Shown: positions 44,929-55,273, numbered from the stretch's first letter. The stretch: DNA of 64,000 nucleotides from Microbacterium sp. SSM24 (GCF_025989145.1 NZ_JAPDNQ010000001.1:620001-684000), one strand, 5' to 3'. Notes: a model not told the origin generated them from the letters alone. Made by a program: numbers and translations.

Positions 44929-47229
44929 TCAGGGGCGTCGGCGGCGCACCACCGTCAGCGTCACCGCGATCGCGCCGCCGATGAGCAGCGCGGCGCCGAC
45001 GCCGATCGCCCACCACGAGACGGTTCCGCCCGTCGCGGGAAGGTCGGGAGAGTCGGGAGACACTGCGCCCCCACCGCCGTCCGTCCCGGCGACGAACTCA
45101 TTGACCACCTCGATGGTCAGCGGCGTCTGCGCCGACTCCGCCGTGATCACGATCGACGACGGGAGGATGGTCACCGCCTGCCAGCTGCCGTCGGCCGGGT
45201 CGGCGGGCGTGGTCTCGTCGACCGTGCACGTCGCGCCCACCGGTGCGACGAAGGGATCGCTGACCTCATCCGCCGTCAGCTGCCACGTTCCCTCGGCGAC
45301 GACCGTGCCGGCCGGAAGCTCGCACCGCCACGTGCCCGCGAACTCCACCGCCGGCGCACCCGCGCCCTCGACCGTCTTGGTCACGCGGAACGCCCCGTAC
45401 AGTCGCTCGATCGCGTTGGTGACGGTCACCGCGATCGGAGTGGTGGCCGACCCCGCCGTGATCTGCACGGGAGCCCCCGTGATCACGGGGAGCGACCACG
45501 AGCCGCCCGGCGGATCCGTCGGTTCCGCCTCGGCCACGGTGCACCACGCACCGACCGGCGCCTCGATGGGCGCGGAGGTCTCGCCCGCAGCGAGGGTCCA
45601 CGTGCCCGAGGCGAGGACGTCCGGGCCGCCCTGGGTGGCGGTGCACTCCCAGGTCCCGGAGAACCCGTCGGCGAACGCCACGTCGTCCGGATTCTCCACG
45701 ACCTTCTCGATCGTGAAGGCGCCCACGGCGAGCGCGTTCGTGACGACGAAGGCGAACTGCGTCTCGTCTCCCGGCGCGGGCACGACGAAGTCGACCGGCG
45801 TCGCGACATCCTCGCCGTTGAGCGTCCACGTCGGGTCCTGCCACGCGGCCAGGCTCGTCGGGTCGAAGCTCCGGCCCGGCGCCAGCAGCCGGGCGCGATA
45901 GTTGAGGCCGACAGTCTCGGTGATCACGCACGGCGCCCCGACCGGCAGCCCCTCTACCGTGGTCGTGTCGCCGGGCTCCACCTCCCACTCCACGATGAGC
46001 TGGCCGCCGTCCTCGAGCGAGCACTCCACCACTCCGGGAAATGTCGTGCCGGGGGGAAGCAGGCCGGCGACCTCGGGCGGGAGCACCTTCGTCACGGTGA
46101 TCGATCCGACCTCGGCGGGCGCGATGATCGGGATGCACTCGAACGGCTGATCCACCCACGGGTAGTTGTGGTGCTCGTTTCCCACGCCGTCCATCAGGAT
46201 GGTGCCGTTCGTGTACAGCCGGCCGTTGGTGCTCGCCGTGACCCGCAGCGTCGGCTGCGCGGCATCCGGATTCGCGTTCGGCACGAGGATCGAGCCGAGC
46301 ACCTGCGACGATCCGGCGACGTGCACCGACGTGGCGTCGGCGAAGTTCCACATGGTGCGCGCCGCGAGCACGCCGAACAGCGACGACGCGGGATCGTCGG
46401 CCCGGACCCCGTCCTCGGCGAAGTAGTTGGGCGCCCACGTCACGGGTCCGCCGGCGACGTTGACGATCACCGCGGCACCGTCGGGGACGTTCACGAATCC
46501 GATCCCCGGGTTCGCGGCGAGGGTCGCGGCGCTCACGTCGAACACCTGGGTCGCGGAGGTCCCGTCGCCCGTGAAGGTCAGGAGGGCGCCGATCGTCACG
46601 GTCCCGGTGGGGGCGAGGGCGGCGAAGTCCGCGGACTCGTCTGAGATCTCGGCCCCCCACGTCGACCACGGCGCGATCGCGGCCGGGCCCATGCCCTGCG
46701 TGAGCGTGCCGTTGTTGAGCTCGTAGTTGGCGCCCGTCGTCTCGTAGTCCGGGATCGACATGCCGCCGATGTGCACGTCGCCGCCGAGGAGCTGGCCCCC
46801 GTCGAAGGCGTTGGCGCCCACGTCGAGCACGGTCGTCGCCCCGACGCTGACGTCCCCGCCCGCCGCGAGCATCGTCGATCCGGGCAGCGGCACCACCGCG
46901 GAGCCGACGCCGACCCAGCCGACGTTGAACCGACCGCCCGCGCTCTTGTCGAACGAGGCGTCACCGACGACGACGACGAGGCCCTCCGCCTCGGCCGCGG
47001 CCTGGCGCACCTGGAAGTCGCTGCCGGCATAGATCGCGACGTTCTGGTCGGTCCACACCGGGTTGTCGTTGCCGGGCCCCGGGATCGTGCCATCCGGGCA
47101 CTCCCCGATCGCCGCCGCAGCGCGATCCGGCGCAGGTCCGATGGCGACCAGCGCAGCTCCCGCCACCAGGCCGAGCGCGACGAGGAGCGCGGCATCACGC
47201 CGCCGACGTGCAACCCACCGGGATCCCAT
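44929..47229 (-). CDS. LPXTG-anchored surface protein: choice-of-anchor A domain plus DUF5979 repeats
   Basis: A 766-residue wall protein. Signal peptide 1-40; a choice-of-anchor A beta domain to about residue 375 (NVAIYAGSDFQVRQAAAEAEGLVVVVGDASF). Three DUF5979-type Ig-like repeats follow, each opening with TVTKV, TIEKV or VTKTV and carrying paired cysteines. The end has sortase motif LPATG, a helix and RRRRP. Expected to be covalently fixed to peptidoglycan; the role (adhesion, surface layer) is inference. No sortase gene is adjacent. Confidence 0.88.
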   Translation of the reverse strand: MGSRWVARRRRDAALLVALGLVAGAALVAIGPAPDRAAAAIGECPDGTIPGPGNDNPVWTDQNVAIYAGSDFQVRQAAAEAEGLVVVVGDASFDKSAGGRFNVGWVGVGSAVVPLPGSTMLAAGGDVSVGATTVLDVGANAFDGGQLLGGDVHIGGMSIPDYETTGANYELNNGTLTQGMGPAAIAPWSTWGAEISDESADFAALAPTGTVTIGALLTFTGDGTSATQVFDVSAATLAANPGIGFVNVPDGAAVIVNVAGGPVTWAPNYFAEDGVRADDPASSLFGVLAARTMWNFADATSVHVAGSSQVLGSILVPNANPDAAQPTLRVTASTNGRLYTNGTILMDGVGNEHHNYPWVDQPFECIPIIAPAEVGSITVTKVLPPEVAGLLPPGTTFPGVVECSLEDGGQLIVEWEVEPGDTTTVEGLPVGAPCVITETVGLNYRARLLAPGRSFDPTSLAAWQDPTWTLNGEDVATPVDFVVPAPGDETQFAFVVTNALAVGAFTIEKVVENPDDVAFADGFSGTWECTATQGGPDVLASGTWTLAAGETSAPIEAPVGAWCTVAEAEPTDPPGGSWSLPVITGAPVQITAGSATTPIAVTVTNAIERLYGAFRVTKTVEGAGAPAVEFAGTWRCELPAGTVVAEGTWQLTADEVSDPFVAPVGATCTVDETTPADPADGSWQAVTILPSSIVITAESAQTPLTIEVVNEFVAGTDGGGGAVSPDSPDLPATGGTVSWWAIGVGAALLIGGAIAVTLTVVRRRRP

Positions 47230-47334
47230 GAGTCTCCTGCCCGCTGAGCCGAAGCATATCGCGGGGCGGGGCCTGCGCCCAGGGCCGATCCCGCACCCAG
47301 AGCCGCGATCCGGCGCTCAGGCCGGCGCTCAGAC

Positions 47335-48024
47335 TCAGTCGAACAGCGTGGCCAGTTCGCCCTGCGGGGGCAGCTGCGAGTTCGAGATGACCTCGCCGTT
47401 GACCGTCACCGTCGGAGTGCCGACGCCGCCCGCGCCGGGCTGCACGGGGGTGTCCTTGGTCATCGCCGTCACGTAGTCGGCGTAGATCCCGTCGTTCACG
47501 CACGAATCGATGCCCGTGACGCCGGCGACCTCCGCGATCTGCAGGATCTCCTCGTCGGTGAGTCCCGACGTGCCCTCCTGCGGCTGGTTCGCGAACATCG
47601 CGTTCATGAACGGAAGCGCAGCATCGGCGTCGGCCACGGCGACGCAGTACATGGCGTTGGCCGCGCGCGTCGAGTACTCGGTGCCTTGCGATCGGTTGTC
47701 GAGGATCGAGATCGGGTGGATCGCGAGAGTGATGGTGCCGTCGTCGACGAGCCCTTCGATCTCCTCGCCGTACACCTGCTCGAACTGGTTGCACACGGGG
47801 CACATGAAGTCGATGTAGGTGCCCAGATCGTTCTCGCCGTCCCCCACCAGGATCGCGCCGGTGTCGGCGTCGATGTTCGAGGCGGACGGCGTCTGACCCG
47901 GCTCAGGGTTGACTGCCTGGTTGTTGAGGCTCACGACGAAGATCGCGACCGCGATGAGCACGACCACGACGCCGGCGCTCACCCAGATGGCGAACCAGTT
48001 GATCTTGCGAGGACCCTCAGCCAT
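47335..48024 (-). CDS. Membrane-anchored DsbA-like thiol oxidoreductase
   Basis: A 229-residue protein with one N-terminal membrane helix (about 10-32) and an outside thioredoxin-fold domain (thioredoxin_4/DsbA family). Active site CPVC in DFMCPVCNQF, and the cis-Pro segment GTPTVTVNG. It likely forms disulfides in exported proteins; the neighbouring surface protein is rich in paired cysteines, a plausible client. Starts nine bases after the map stop. Confidence 0.88.
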   Translation of the reverse strand: MAEGPRKINWFAIWVSAGVVVVLIAVAIFVVSLNNQAVNPEPGQTPSASNIDADTGAILVGDGENDLGTYIDFMCPVCNQFEQVYGEEIEGLVDDGTITLAIHPISILDNRSQGTEYSTRAANAMYCVAVADADAALPFMNAMFANQPQEGTSGLTDEEILQIAEVAGVTGIDSCVNDGIYADYVTAMTKDTPVQPGAGGVGTPTVTVNGEVISNSQLPPQGELATLFD

Positions 48025-48033
48025 GACGCACTC

Positions 48034-48873
48034 CTATGCGATCTCGGTCGGCGTCACGCCGAAGGGTGCGAGACCCGCCGCGCCGCCGTCGGGCGCGGTA
48101 AGCACCCAGATTCCACCATCGTGCACCGCGACGCTATGTTCCCAATGGGAGCCGGCGGTGCCGTCGAGCGTCGAGACGGTCCAGCCGTCGTTCTCGACGA
48201 AGGTCGCCTGGTCGCCGATCACCACCATCGGCTCGATCGCGAGGACGAGCCCCGGACGCACCTCGGGTCCAGGATCGGACACGCGATAGTTGAAGACCGA
48301 GGGCGACTCATGCATCTTGCGCCCGATGCCGTGTCCGACGTACTCGCGCAGGATGCCGTAACCCGGCGCGGGTGCGTTCGCCTCGATGTGCTCCTGGACG
48401 GCCGCACCGATCTCGCCGAGGTGGCGGGCGGAGGCGAGCTTCGCGATGCCGGCCCACAGCGAGCCCTCGGTCACGTCGGACAGCCGCTGCCGCTCCGCGA
48501 CCACATCGGGACGGTCGGGGTCATCGAGTACGACGGTGAACGCCGAGTCGCCGTTCCAGCCCTGGTACTCGGCGCCCGCATCGATCGACAGGATGTCACC
48601 GGCGACGAGAGGCCGCGAACTCGGGATGCCGTGCACCACCTGCTCGTTGACCGACGCGCAGATGGTGTGGCGGTAGCCGCGGACCATCTGGAAGTTCGAC
48701 TTCGCGCCGCGTGCGGTGAGGACAGCGGATGCCGCGGCATCCAGCTCCTCGGTCGTCACGCCCGGAGCGATGAGATCTCTGATCGCGTCGAGCGCCGCGG
48801 CGGTGATGAGCCCCGGCTCCACCATCGCCCGCAGCTGAGCGGGCGACTTGTAGATCGAACGGCGCAGCGACAC
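48034..48873 (-). CDS. map: Type I methionine aminopeptidase
   Basis: Removes the initiator methionine from nascent proteins. 279 residues; metal ligands in SIDAGAEYQGWNGDSAF, GHGIGRKMHESP, and IEPMVV. GTG 48873 is three bases after the adk stop. secY-adk-map is the classical order. Confidence 0.96.
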   Translation of the reverse strand: MSLRRSIYKSPAQLRAMVEPGLITAAALDAIRDLIAPGVTTEELDAAASAVLTARGAKSNFQMVRGYRHTICASVNEQVVHGIPSSRPLVAGDILSIDAGAEYQGWNGDSAFTVVLDDPDRPDVVAERQRLSDVTEGSLWAGIAKLASARHLGEIGAAVQEHIEANAPAPGYGILREYVGHGIGRKMHESPSVFNYRVSDPGPEVRPGLVLAIEPMVVIGDQATFVENDGWTVSTLDGTAGSHWEHSVAVHDGGIWVLTAPDGGAAGLAPFGVTPTEIA

Positions 48874-48876
48874 GGC

Positions 48877-49500
48877 TCAGGCCGCAGCAGGGCGGATGAG
48901 CCCGCGCGCCTCGAGCGCCGCCACGATGCGGGCGGTGATCTCGTCGAGCGTGCCGACGCCGTCGATCTCGTCGACGACGCCGCGAGCGTGGTAGACGCCG
49001 AGGATCGGCGCCGTCTCGCGCTCGTAGATCGCGAGACGGTTGGCGATGACCTCTTCGGTGTCGTCGGTGCGGCCCTGCTCCCGTGCGCGCAGCGACAGCC
49101 GCGCGATGCTCTCGTCGCGGGGAACGCTCAGCTCGATGACCGCGTCGAGGGTCTCGCCACGACCCTCGAGGAACTCGTCGAGGTGGGCCACCTGGCTCAC
49201 GTTGCGCGGGTATCCGTCGAGCAGGAACCCGCCCTCGGCGTCCGCCTGCGAGAGGCGATCGCGGACGACCGCGCTGGTCAGCTCGTCGGATACCAGGTCG
49301 CCGGCCTCGATGACCGACTTGACCTGAAGACCGAGGTCGGAGCCATCGGCGACGGCGGCGCGGAAGACGTCGCCGGTCGAGACGGCCGGGATGCCGAACG
49401 CCTGCGCGATGCGGACGCCCTGCGTGCCCTTGCCCGAACCCTGCGGGCCGACGATCAGCAGTCGCGTCGCCGCGCCGTCGTGAGTCTGCCCGAGGGTCAT
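48877..49500 (-). CDS. adk: Adenylate kinase
   Basis: Balances AMP, ADP and ATP. 207 residues. P-loop GPQGSGKGTQ begins near residue 18 after a hydrophilic leader; NMP-binding STGDVFRAA and DGYPRN motifs are present. It is the short-lid form without a zinc finger (RAREQGRTDDTEEVIANRL). Overlaps the secY stop by four bases. Confidence 0.96.
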   Translation of the reverse strand: MTLGQTHDGAATRLLIVGPQGSGKGTQGVRIAQAFGIPAVSTGDVFRAAVADGSDLGLQVKSVIEAGDLVSDELTSAVVRDRLSQADAEGGFLLDGYPRNVSQVAHLDEFLEGRGETLDAVIELSVPRDESIARLSLRAREQGRTDDTEEVIANRLAIYERETAPILGVYHARGVVDEIDGVGTLDEITARIVAALEARGLIRPAAA

Positions 49501-50822
49501 CGAAGGAGCCCCTCGTAGTGCCGCTGCTGCAGCTGCGCGTCGATCTGCTTCACGGTCTCGAGACCCACACCCACGATGATGAGGATGGAGGCACCGCCGA
49601 ACGGGAAGTTCTGGTTCGCGCCGACCGTCGCCAGGGCGATGAGCGGAAGCAGGGCGATGCAGCCGAGGTACAGCGAGCCGGGCAGCGTGATGCGTGTGAG
49701 CACGTAGTCGAGGTACTCGGCCGTGGGACGACCGGCACGGATGCCGGGGATGAAGCCGCCGTACTTCTTCATGTTGTCGGCGACCTCGACCGGGTTGAAC
49801 GTGATCGCGACGTAGAAGTACGTGAAGCCGACGATGAGGAGGAAGTACACGACCATGTAGATCGGGTGGTCGCCGTTGGTGAAGTACTGCTGGATCCACG
49901 AGACCCACGGCGGGATCTCGTTCTCGGCGTTCGGCTGCATGTTGAACTGCGCGATGAGCGCGGGGATGTACAGCAGCGAGGACGCGAAGATGACGGGCAC
50001 GACGCCGGCCATGTTGACCTTGATCGGGATGTACGTGTTCGTGCCGCCGTAGGTGCGACGACCGACCATCCGCTTGGCGTACTGCACCGGGATGCGTCGC
50101 TGCGATTGCTCGACGAACACCACCAGCGCGACCACAACGATTCCGACGGCGAGCACGAGGAGGAACACCTCGAAGCCGCGCGACTGCCAGATGGCCCACA
50201 TCGACGCGGGGAAGGCCGCCGCGATCGAGGTGAAGATGAGGAGGGACATGCCGTTGCCGATGCCGCGCTCGGTGACGAGCTCGGCGAACCACATGATGAG
50301 GCCGGTGCCGGCAGTCATCGTGATGATCATGAGGAGCTGCGCCCACCACGCGTCGTTGGTGAGAAGCTGCTCGCACTCCGGGATGCCCGTCGCGCCGAAG
50401 AGCTGACCGCTGCGGGCCACCGTCACGAGGGTGGTCGACTGCAGCAGTGCCAGCGCGATCGTGAGGTAGCGGGTGTACTGCGTCAGCCGCGCCTGGCCCG
50501 CCTGACCCTCCTTGTAGAGGGTCTCGAAGTGCGGGATGACCACGCGCAGCAGCTGCACGATGATCGTCGCGGTGATGTACGGCATGACGCCCAGCGCGAA
50601 GATCGACAGCTGCAGCAGCGCGCCGCCCGAGAACAGGTTGACGAGCGAGAGCAGGCCCTGGGTTCCCGCCGACTGTCGCAGACATTCCTGCACGTTCGGG
50701 AAGTCGACGAACGGCGCGGGGATGTGCGCGCCGAAGCGGTACAGGGCGATGATCGCCAGGGTGAATGCGATCTTCCGCCGCAGATCGGGAGTGCGGAAGA
50801 CCCGCGCGATGGCGCTGAACAA
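49497..50822 (-). CDS. secY: Protein translocase channel subunit SecY
   Basis: Central pore of the Sec export machinery, 441 residues, ten membrane helices; FRTPDLRRKIAFTLAIIALYRFG at the start and FALGVMPYITATIIVQLL. TTG 50822 is the start: GGAGG (50830-50834) sits seven bases upstream, and the family begins at this residue. The open frame extends further upstream but that part is untranslated leader. A hairpin separates it from rplO. Confidence 0.96.
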   Translation of the reverse strand: MFSAIARVFRTPDLRRKIAFTLAIIALYRFGAHIPAPFVDFPNVQECLRQSAGTQGLLSLVNLFSGGALLQLSIFALGVMPYITATIIVQLLRVVIPHFETLYKEGQAGQARLTQYTRYLTIALALLQSTTLVTVARSGQLFGATGIPECEQLLTNDAWWAQLLMIITMTAGTGLIMWFAELVTERGIGNGMSLLIFTSIAAAFPASMWAIWQSRGFEVFLLVLAVGIVVVALVVFVEQSQRRIPVQYAKRMVGRRTYGGTNTYIPIKVNMAGVVPVIFASSLLYIPALIAQFNMQPNAENEIPPWVSWIQQYFTNGDHPIYMVVYFLLIVGFTYFYVAITFNPVEVADNMKKYGGFIPGIRAGRPTAEYLDYVLTRITLPGSLYLGCIALLPLIALATVGANQNFPFGGASILIIVGVGLETVKQIDAQLQQRHYEGLLR

Positions 50823-50883
50823 GAGGATGCCTCCAGTAGGGATGCCGGCCCGCACAGCGACGTGCCGACGTCCAGGGTAACCC

Positions 50884-50915
50884 AGTGGGGGCCGGAGCAA
50901 GCTCCGGCCCCCACT
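50884..50915 (-). terminator. Terminator between rplO and secY
   Basis: A 14-bp perfect stem (AGTGGGGGCCGGAG and complement) with a CAAG loop, seven bases after the rplO stop. It splits the spc operon, so secY-adk-map probably has its own promoter; TACCCT at 50874-50879 on minus is a candidate -10. Confidence 0.85.
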
Positions 50916-50922
50916 GTGCGTG

Positions 50923-51636
50923 CTACTTGACGGTGCCGCCCGCGGCGACGATCTTCTGCTCGGCGGAACCCGAGACCTTGTCGACCGACACGTTGAGCTT
51001 CACCGAGATGTCGCCGGTGCCGAGCACCTTGACCTTCTCGTTCTTGCGGACCGCGCCCTTGGCGACGAGGTCGCCGATGGTGACATCGCCACCGGACGGG
51101 TACAGCTCCGCCAGCTTGTCCAGGTTCACGACCTGGTACTCGACGCGGAACGGGTTCTTGAACCCGCGCAGCTTCGGGGTGCGCATGTGCAGCGGCATCT
51201 GACCGCCCTCGAAGCCGACCTTGACCTGGTAGCGGGCCTTCTGGCCCTTGGTGCCACGGCCTGCGGTCTTACCCTTCGAGCCCTCACCGCGACCCACGCG
51301 GGTCTTGGCGGTGCGGGCGCCGGGAACCGGACGCAGGTGGTGCACCTTGAGGACGCCGGGACGCGATGCCGGAGCATCGGCCTTCGGAGCAGCCTTCTTC
51401 GCGGGAGCCTTCTTGGCGGCGGGGGCCTTCTCGGCCTTGTCCGCAGCGTCGGCCTTGGCGGCCTTCGGTGCGGCAGCCTTGGCAGGCGCCTTCTTCTCGG
51501 CGGCCGGCTTCGCAGCGGCAGCCTTGGGAGCAGCAGCCTTGTCGGCTGCCTTCTTGGGCGCGGCCGCCTTCTTAGCCGGGGCCTTCTTCGGGGCCTCGGC
51601 CGCGACGGCCTCGTTCTTCTCGGCCTTCTCAGCCAT
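50923..51636 (-). CDS. rplO: 50S ribosomal protein L15 with long basic N-terminal extension
   Basis: A 237-residue protein, against about 145 for typical L15. The L15 core starts near residue 92 ([37 protein letters not shown]). The first 90 residues are almost only Ala, Lys and Pro, resembling histone H1 tails. The ATG shares one base with the rpmD stop, so the extension is genuinely translated from the coupled start. Function of the tail is unknown. Confidence 0.95.
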   Translation of the reverse strand: MAEKAEKNEAVAAEAPKKAPAKKAAAPKKAADKAAAPKAAAAKPAAEKKAPAKAAAPKAAKADAADKAEKAPAAKKAPAKKAAPKADAPASRPGVLKVHHLRPVPGARTAKTRVGRGEGSKGKTAGRGTKGQKARYQVKVGFEGGQMPLHMRTPKLRGFKNPFRVEYQVVNLDKLAELYPSGGDVTIGDLVAKGAVRKNEKVKVLGTGDISVKLNVSVDKVSGSAEQKIVAAGGTVK

Positions 51637-51821
51637 CAGTCGATCTCCTCAACCTTCACGAGGTGGGCGACGGTCTTGACGTAGCCGCGCGTCTGCGCGT
51701 CGTCGGGACGGACGACCGAGTCGCCGATCCGCTTGAGACCCAGCGAACGCAGCGTGTCCCGCTGGTTCTGCTTCTCACTCACCTTGGACTTGACCTGGGT
51801 AACCTTCAGGCGCGCGGCCAT
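51636..51821 (-). CDS. rpmD: 50S ribosomal protein L30
   Basis: A 61-residue L30: [29 protein letters not shown], then [10 protein letters not shown]. Overlaps rpsE by one base and rplO by one base, a tightly coupled stretch. Confidence 0.97.
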   Translation of the reverse strand: MAARLKVTQVKSKVSEKQNQRDTLRSLGLKRIGDSVVRPDDAQTRGYVKTVAHLVKVEEID

Positions 51822-52513
51822 CAGACACCTGCCTTCGCAGCAGCCGCGGCCTCGGCCTCGGCACGGACGAGACGGGCGGGGGCGACCTGATCGAAGTCGA
51901 GGCCACGACGCGCGGCGACCGCACGAGGCTCCTCGAGCTGCTTCAGCGCCGCGACCGTCGCGTGGACGATGTTGATCGTGTTCGAGGAACCGAGCGACTT
52001 CGACAGCACGTCGTGGATGCCGGCGCACTCGAGCACGGCACGCACCGGGCCACCGGCGATGACACCGGTACCGGCAGCGGCCGGACGAAGGAGCACGACA
52101 CCAGCGGCGGCCTCACCCTGCACCGGGTGCGGGATGGTCGAGCCGACACGGGGGACGCGGAAGAAGTTGCGCTTGGCCTCTTCGACACCCTTCGAGATCG
52201 CCAGGGGGACCTCGCGGGCCTTGCCGTATCCGACGCCCACGACGCCGTTGCCGTCACCGACGACCACGAGCGCGGTGAAGCTGAACCGGCGACCACCCTT
52301 GACGACCTTCGACACACGGTTGATCGTGACGACGCGCTCCAGGAACTGGCTCTTGTCGGCATCGCGCGAACCGCGGTCACGCTGGTTGGCGTTGCGCTCG
52401 CGTCCGCCGCGACGCGGCTCGCGCTCACGCTCGGCGGGCGCCTCAGTCGTGGCGGCGGCAGCAGCCTGCTCGGTCACTTCGGTCTCCACGTTGTTGTTGG
52501 TTGTTTCGCTCAC
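51821..52513 (-). CDS. rpsE: 30S ribosomal protein S5
   Basis: A 230-residue S5. The first 50 residues are a charged Glu/Arg/Ala/Asn extension; the core ([32 protein letters not shown]) and the loop [16 protein letters not shown] are normal. GTG start at 52513 overlaps rplR by four bases. Confidence 0.97.
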   Translation of the reverse strand: MSETTNNNVETEVTEQAAAAATTEAPAEREREPRRGGRERNANQRDRGSRDADKSQFLERVVTINRVSKVVKGGRRFSFTALVVVGDGNGVVGVGYGKAREVPLAISKGVEEAKRNFFRVPRVGSTIPHPVQGEAAAGVVLLRPAAAGTGVIAGGPVRAVLECAGIHDVLSKSLGSSNTINIVHATVAALKQLEEPRAVAARRGLDFDQVAPARLVRAEAEAAAAAKAGV

Positions 52514-52869
52514 AGGTTCAGACCTCCTTCGCGAGCGCCGTCGGCGATCGCCGCGACACGGCCCGCGTAGCGGTTGCCACCGCGGTCGAACACGACGTCC
52601 GAGACGCCGGCGGCCTTCGCACGCTCAGCGACGAGCTCGCCGACCTTGCGGGCCTTGGCGGTCTTGTCACCGTCGAACGCACGCAGGTCGGTCTCGAGGG
52701 TCGAGGCCGAGGCCACGGTGCGGCCCTTGCTGTCGTCCACGACCTGCACGAAGACGTGGCGGGCCGAACGGGTGACGACGAGGCGCGGACGCTGCTCGGT
52801 GCCGACGACCTTCTTGCGAAGGCGGGCGTGACGACGCGCGCGCGCGTCGGTCTTCGACTTCACAGCCAT
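52510..52869 (-). CDS. rplR: 50S ribosomal protein L18
   Basis: A 119-residue 5S-rRNA-binding L18: [35 protein letters not shown], ending [15 protein letters not shown]. Starts two bases after the rplF stop. Confidence 0.97.
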   Translation of the reverse strand: MAVKSKTDARARRHARLRKKVVGTEQRPRLVVTRSARHVFVQVVDDSKGRTVASASTLETDLRAFDGDKTAKARKVGELVAERAKAAGVSDVVFDRGGNRYAGRVAAIADGAREGGLNL

Positions 52870-52871
52870 GG

Positions 52872-53408
52872 TTACTTACCAGCCTTTCCGGCCTTGCGCC
52901 GCACGACCTCGCCGGCGTAGCGCACACCCTTGCCCTTGTAGGGCTCGGGCTTGCGGATCTTGCGGATGTTGGCAGCCGCCTCGCCGACGGCCTGCTTGTC
53001 GATGCCGCTCACGGTGAGCTTGTTGTTACCCTCGACCGTGAAGGTGATGCCCGCGGGCGGGTCGACCAGAACGGGGTGCGAGAAGCCGAGGGCGAACTCG
53101 ACCGAGCTGCCCTTCTGCGCCACGCGGTAACCCGTGCCGACGACCTCGAGGCCCTTGGTGTAGCCCTGGGTGACACCGATGATGTTGTTGTTGATGAGGG
53201 TGCGGGTCAGGCCGTGGAGCGAGCGCGAGGAGCGCTCGTCGTCGGGACGGGTCACGACGACCTGGCCCTCTTCGACCTTGACCTCGATGGGGCGCGCCAC
53301 GGTGAGCGAGAGCTCACCCTTGGGGCCCTTGACCGCGACATCCTGACCGTCGACCGCAATGGTCACGCCGGCGGGGATGTCGATCGGGAGACGTCCGATA
53401 CGCGACAT
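52872..53408 (-). CDS. rplF: 50S ribosomal protein L6
   Basis: A 178-residue L6 with two related halves: [20 protein letters not shown] and the conserved [22 protein letters not shown] end that contacts 23S rRNA near the factor site. Starts six bases after rpsH. Confidence 0.97.
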   Translation of the reverse strand: MSRIGRLPIDIPAGVTIAVDGQDVAVKGPKGELSLTVARPIEVKVEEGQVVVTRPDDERSSRSLHGLTRTLINNNIIGVTQGYTKGLEVVGTGYRVAQKGSSVEFALGFSHPVLVDPPAGITFTVEGNNKLTVSGIDKQAVGEAAANIRKIRKPEPYKGKGVRYAGEVVRRKAGKAGK

Positions 53409-53414
53409 GTCAGA

Positions 53415-53813
53415 TCACCACACGTAGGCGAGGACTTCCCCACCCACGCCCTTCTGCTCGGCCTGACGGTCGGTGAGAAGACCGGAGGAGGTGGAGAGGA
53501 TGGCGACACCGAGCCCGCCGAGGACGCGGGGGATCTCGGTCGACTTCGCGTAGACGCGGAGGCCGGGCTTCGAGACGCGCTTGATGCCGGCGATCGACCG
53601 CTCGCGGTTCGGGCCGTACTTCAGCGTCAGGGTCAGCGTCTGGCCGACGCGGGCGTCCGAGACCTCCCAGGAGGAGATGTAGCCCTCCTGCTTGAGGATG
53701 TCGGCGATGTGGGTCTTGAGCTTGGAGCTCGGCAGCGACACAGAGTCGTGGTGCGCCGAGTTCGCGTTGCGCAGACGGGTCAGCATGTCTGCGACCGGGT
53801 CTGTCATTGTCAT
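53415..53813 (-). CDS. rpsH: 30S ribosomal protein S8
   Basis: A 132-residue S8: [22 protein letters not shown] and the C-terminal RNA-binding [28 protein letters not shown]. In E. coli S8 represses the spc operon; whether that holds here is unknown. The 100 bases before it, where rpsN often lies, hold no gene. Confidence 0.97.
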   Translation of the reverse strand: MTMTDPVADMLTRLRNANSAHHDSVSLPSSKLKTHIADILKQEGYISSWEVSDARVGQTLTLTLKYGPNRERSIAGIKRVSKPGLRVYAKSTEIPRVLGGLGVAILSTSSGLLTDRQAEQKGVGGEVLAYVW

Positions 53814-53913
53814 TTCAGATTTCCTTTGTTCATGAGGTTTCGACTGCCGTTACACGACAGACGACCTTCTATGAGTTCCCCGGGAGCCGGGTGGCTCCCA
53901 GGGAGATCTCGGC

Positions 53914-54504
53914 TCAGGCCTGAGCGTCCTCGGTGCGGAAGGGGAAGCCCAGGTGGCGCAGCAGCGCACGGCCTTCGGCATCCGTCTTCGCCGTCGTCAC
54001 GACGGTGATGTCGAAGCCGCGGACACGGTCGATCTTGTCCTGGTTGATCTCGTGGAACACGGACTGCTCCTGGAGACCGAACGTGTAGTTGCCGTGGCCG
54101 TCGAACTGCGTGGCCGACAGGCCGCGGAAGTCGCGGATGCGGGGCAGAGCGAGGTTGACCAGGCGGTCCACGAACTCCCACGCGCGGTCACCGCGGAGGG
54201 TGACGTGCGCGCCGATGGCCTGACCCTCGCGCAGCTTGAACTGCGCGATGGACTTGCGGGCCTTCGTGACGACCGGCTTCTGGCCGGTGATCTTGGTGAG
54301 GTCGTCGACCGCACCATCGATCACCTTGCTGTCGCGAGCTGCCTCGCCGACACCGGTGTTCACTACGACCTTGACGAGACCGGGGATCTGCATGACGTTC
54401 GGGTAGCCGAACTCGTCCTGCAGAAGCTGCTTGATCTCGTTGTTGTACTTCTGCTTCAGGCGGGGCTGGATCTTGCCAGCCTCCACGGCAGCGGCGGTGC
54501 TCAT
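53914..54504 (-). CDS. rplE: 50S ribosomal protein L5
   Basis: A 196-residue 5S-rRNA-binding L5: [60 protein letters not shown], and [24 protein letters not shown] two bases after the rplX stop. Confidence 0.97.
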   Translation of the reverse strand: MSTAAAVEAGKIQPRLKQKYNNEIKQLLQDEFGYPNVMQIPGLVKVVVNTGVGEAARDSKVIDGAVDDLTKITGQKPVVTKARKSIAQFKLREGQAIGAHVTLRGDRAWEFVDRLVNLALPRIRDFRGLSATQFDGHGNYTFGLQEQSVFHEINQDKIDRVRGFDITVVTTAKTDAEGRALLRHLGFPFRTEDAQA

Positions 54505-54506
54505 AT

Positions 54507-54866
54507 TCAGAGGTCCTTGCCTGACTTCTTCGCGTAACGCACGCGGACGGTGCGCTTCACGCCGTCCTTCGTCTGCTCCTCGACACGGTGACCGACACGG
54601 GTCGGCTTCTTGGTCGAGGGGTCGACGACAGCGACGTTGGAGATGTGGATCGGGGCTTCCATCGTCTCGATGCCGCCCGTCTTGGTGCCGCGCTGGCTCT
54701 GGCCGACGCGGTTGTGCTTGGTGACGAAGTTCACGCCCTCGACGATGACGCGGTTCTGCTCGACGAGGACCTCGAGGACCTTGCCCTGCTTACCGCGGTC
54801 GCCGCCGTTGGCCTGCTTCTTGCCAGTGAGGACCTGAACCAGGTCCCCCTTCTTGATCTTGGCCAT
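54507..54866 (-). CDS. rplX: 50S ribosomal protein L24
   Basis: A 119-residue assembly-initiator L24 with the KOW motif [29 protein letters not shown] and [15 protein letters not shown]. Four bases after rplN. Confidence 0.97.
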   Translation of the reverse strand: MAKIKKGDLVQVLTGKKQANGGDRGKQGKVLEVLVEQNRVIVEGVNFVTKHNRVGQSQRGTKTGGIETMEAPIHISNVAVVDPSTKKPTRVGHRVEEQTKDGVKRTVRVRYAKKSGKDL

Positions 54867-54870
54867 GTGG

Positions 54871-55239
54871 TCAGATCACCTCCGGTGCGAGCGAGACGAT
54901 CTTCATGAACTTCTTGTCACGGAGTTCACGACCGACGGGTCCGAAGATGCGGGTGCCACGGGGCTCCCCGTCGCTCTTCAGGATCACGGCGGCGTTCTCG
55001 TCGAACTTGATGTACGAACCGTCGGGACGACGGGTCTGCTTCTTGGTGCGGACGACGACGGCCTTGACCACGTCGCCCTTCTTGACGTTGCCGCCCGGGA
55101 TCGCATCCTTGACCGTTGCCACGATGATGTCGCCCAGACCGGCGTACCGGCGGTGCGAGCCACCGAGCACGCGGATCGTGAGCAGCTCCTTGGCGCCGGT
55201 GTTGTCGGCGACCTTCAGACGGGATTCCTGCTGAATCAC
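54871..55239 (-). CDS. rplN: 50S ribosomal protein L14
   Basis: A 122-residue L14: [27 protein letters not shown] and [25 protein letters not shown] start at 55239; 34 bases after rpsQ. Confidence 0.97.
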   Translation of the reverse strand: MIQQESRLKVADNTGAKELLTIRVLGGSHRRYAGLGDIIVATVKDAIPGGNVKKGDVVKAVVVRTKKQTRRPDGSYIKFDENAAVILKSDGEPRGTRIFGPVGRELRDKKFMKIVSLAPEVI

Positions 55240-55273
55240 TTGTTACTCCTTGGGTTCCAAGCAAGCCGAGGGC

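Noticed and set aside
44884..46644. Long open frame on plus opposite the LPXTG surface protein
   Set aside because: Arg/Gly/Asp-rich low-complexity translation; the minus-strand frame has a signal peptide, repeats and a sortase motif.
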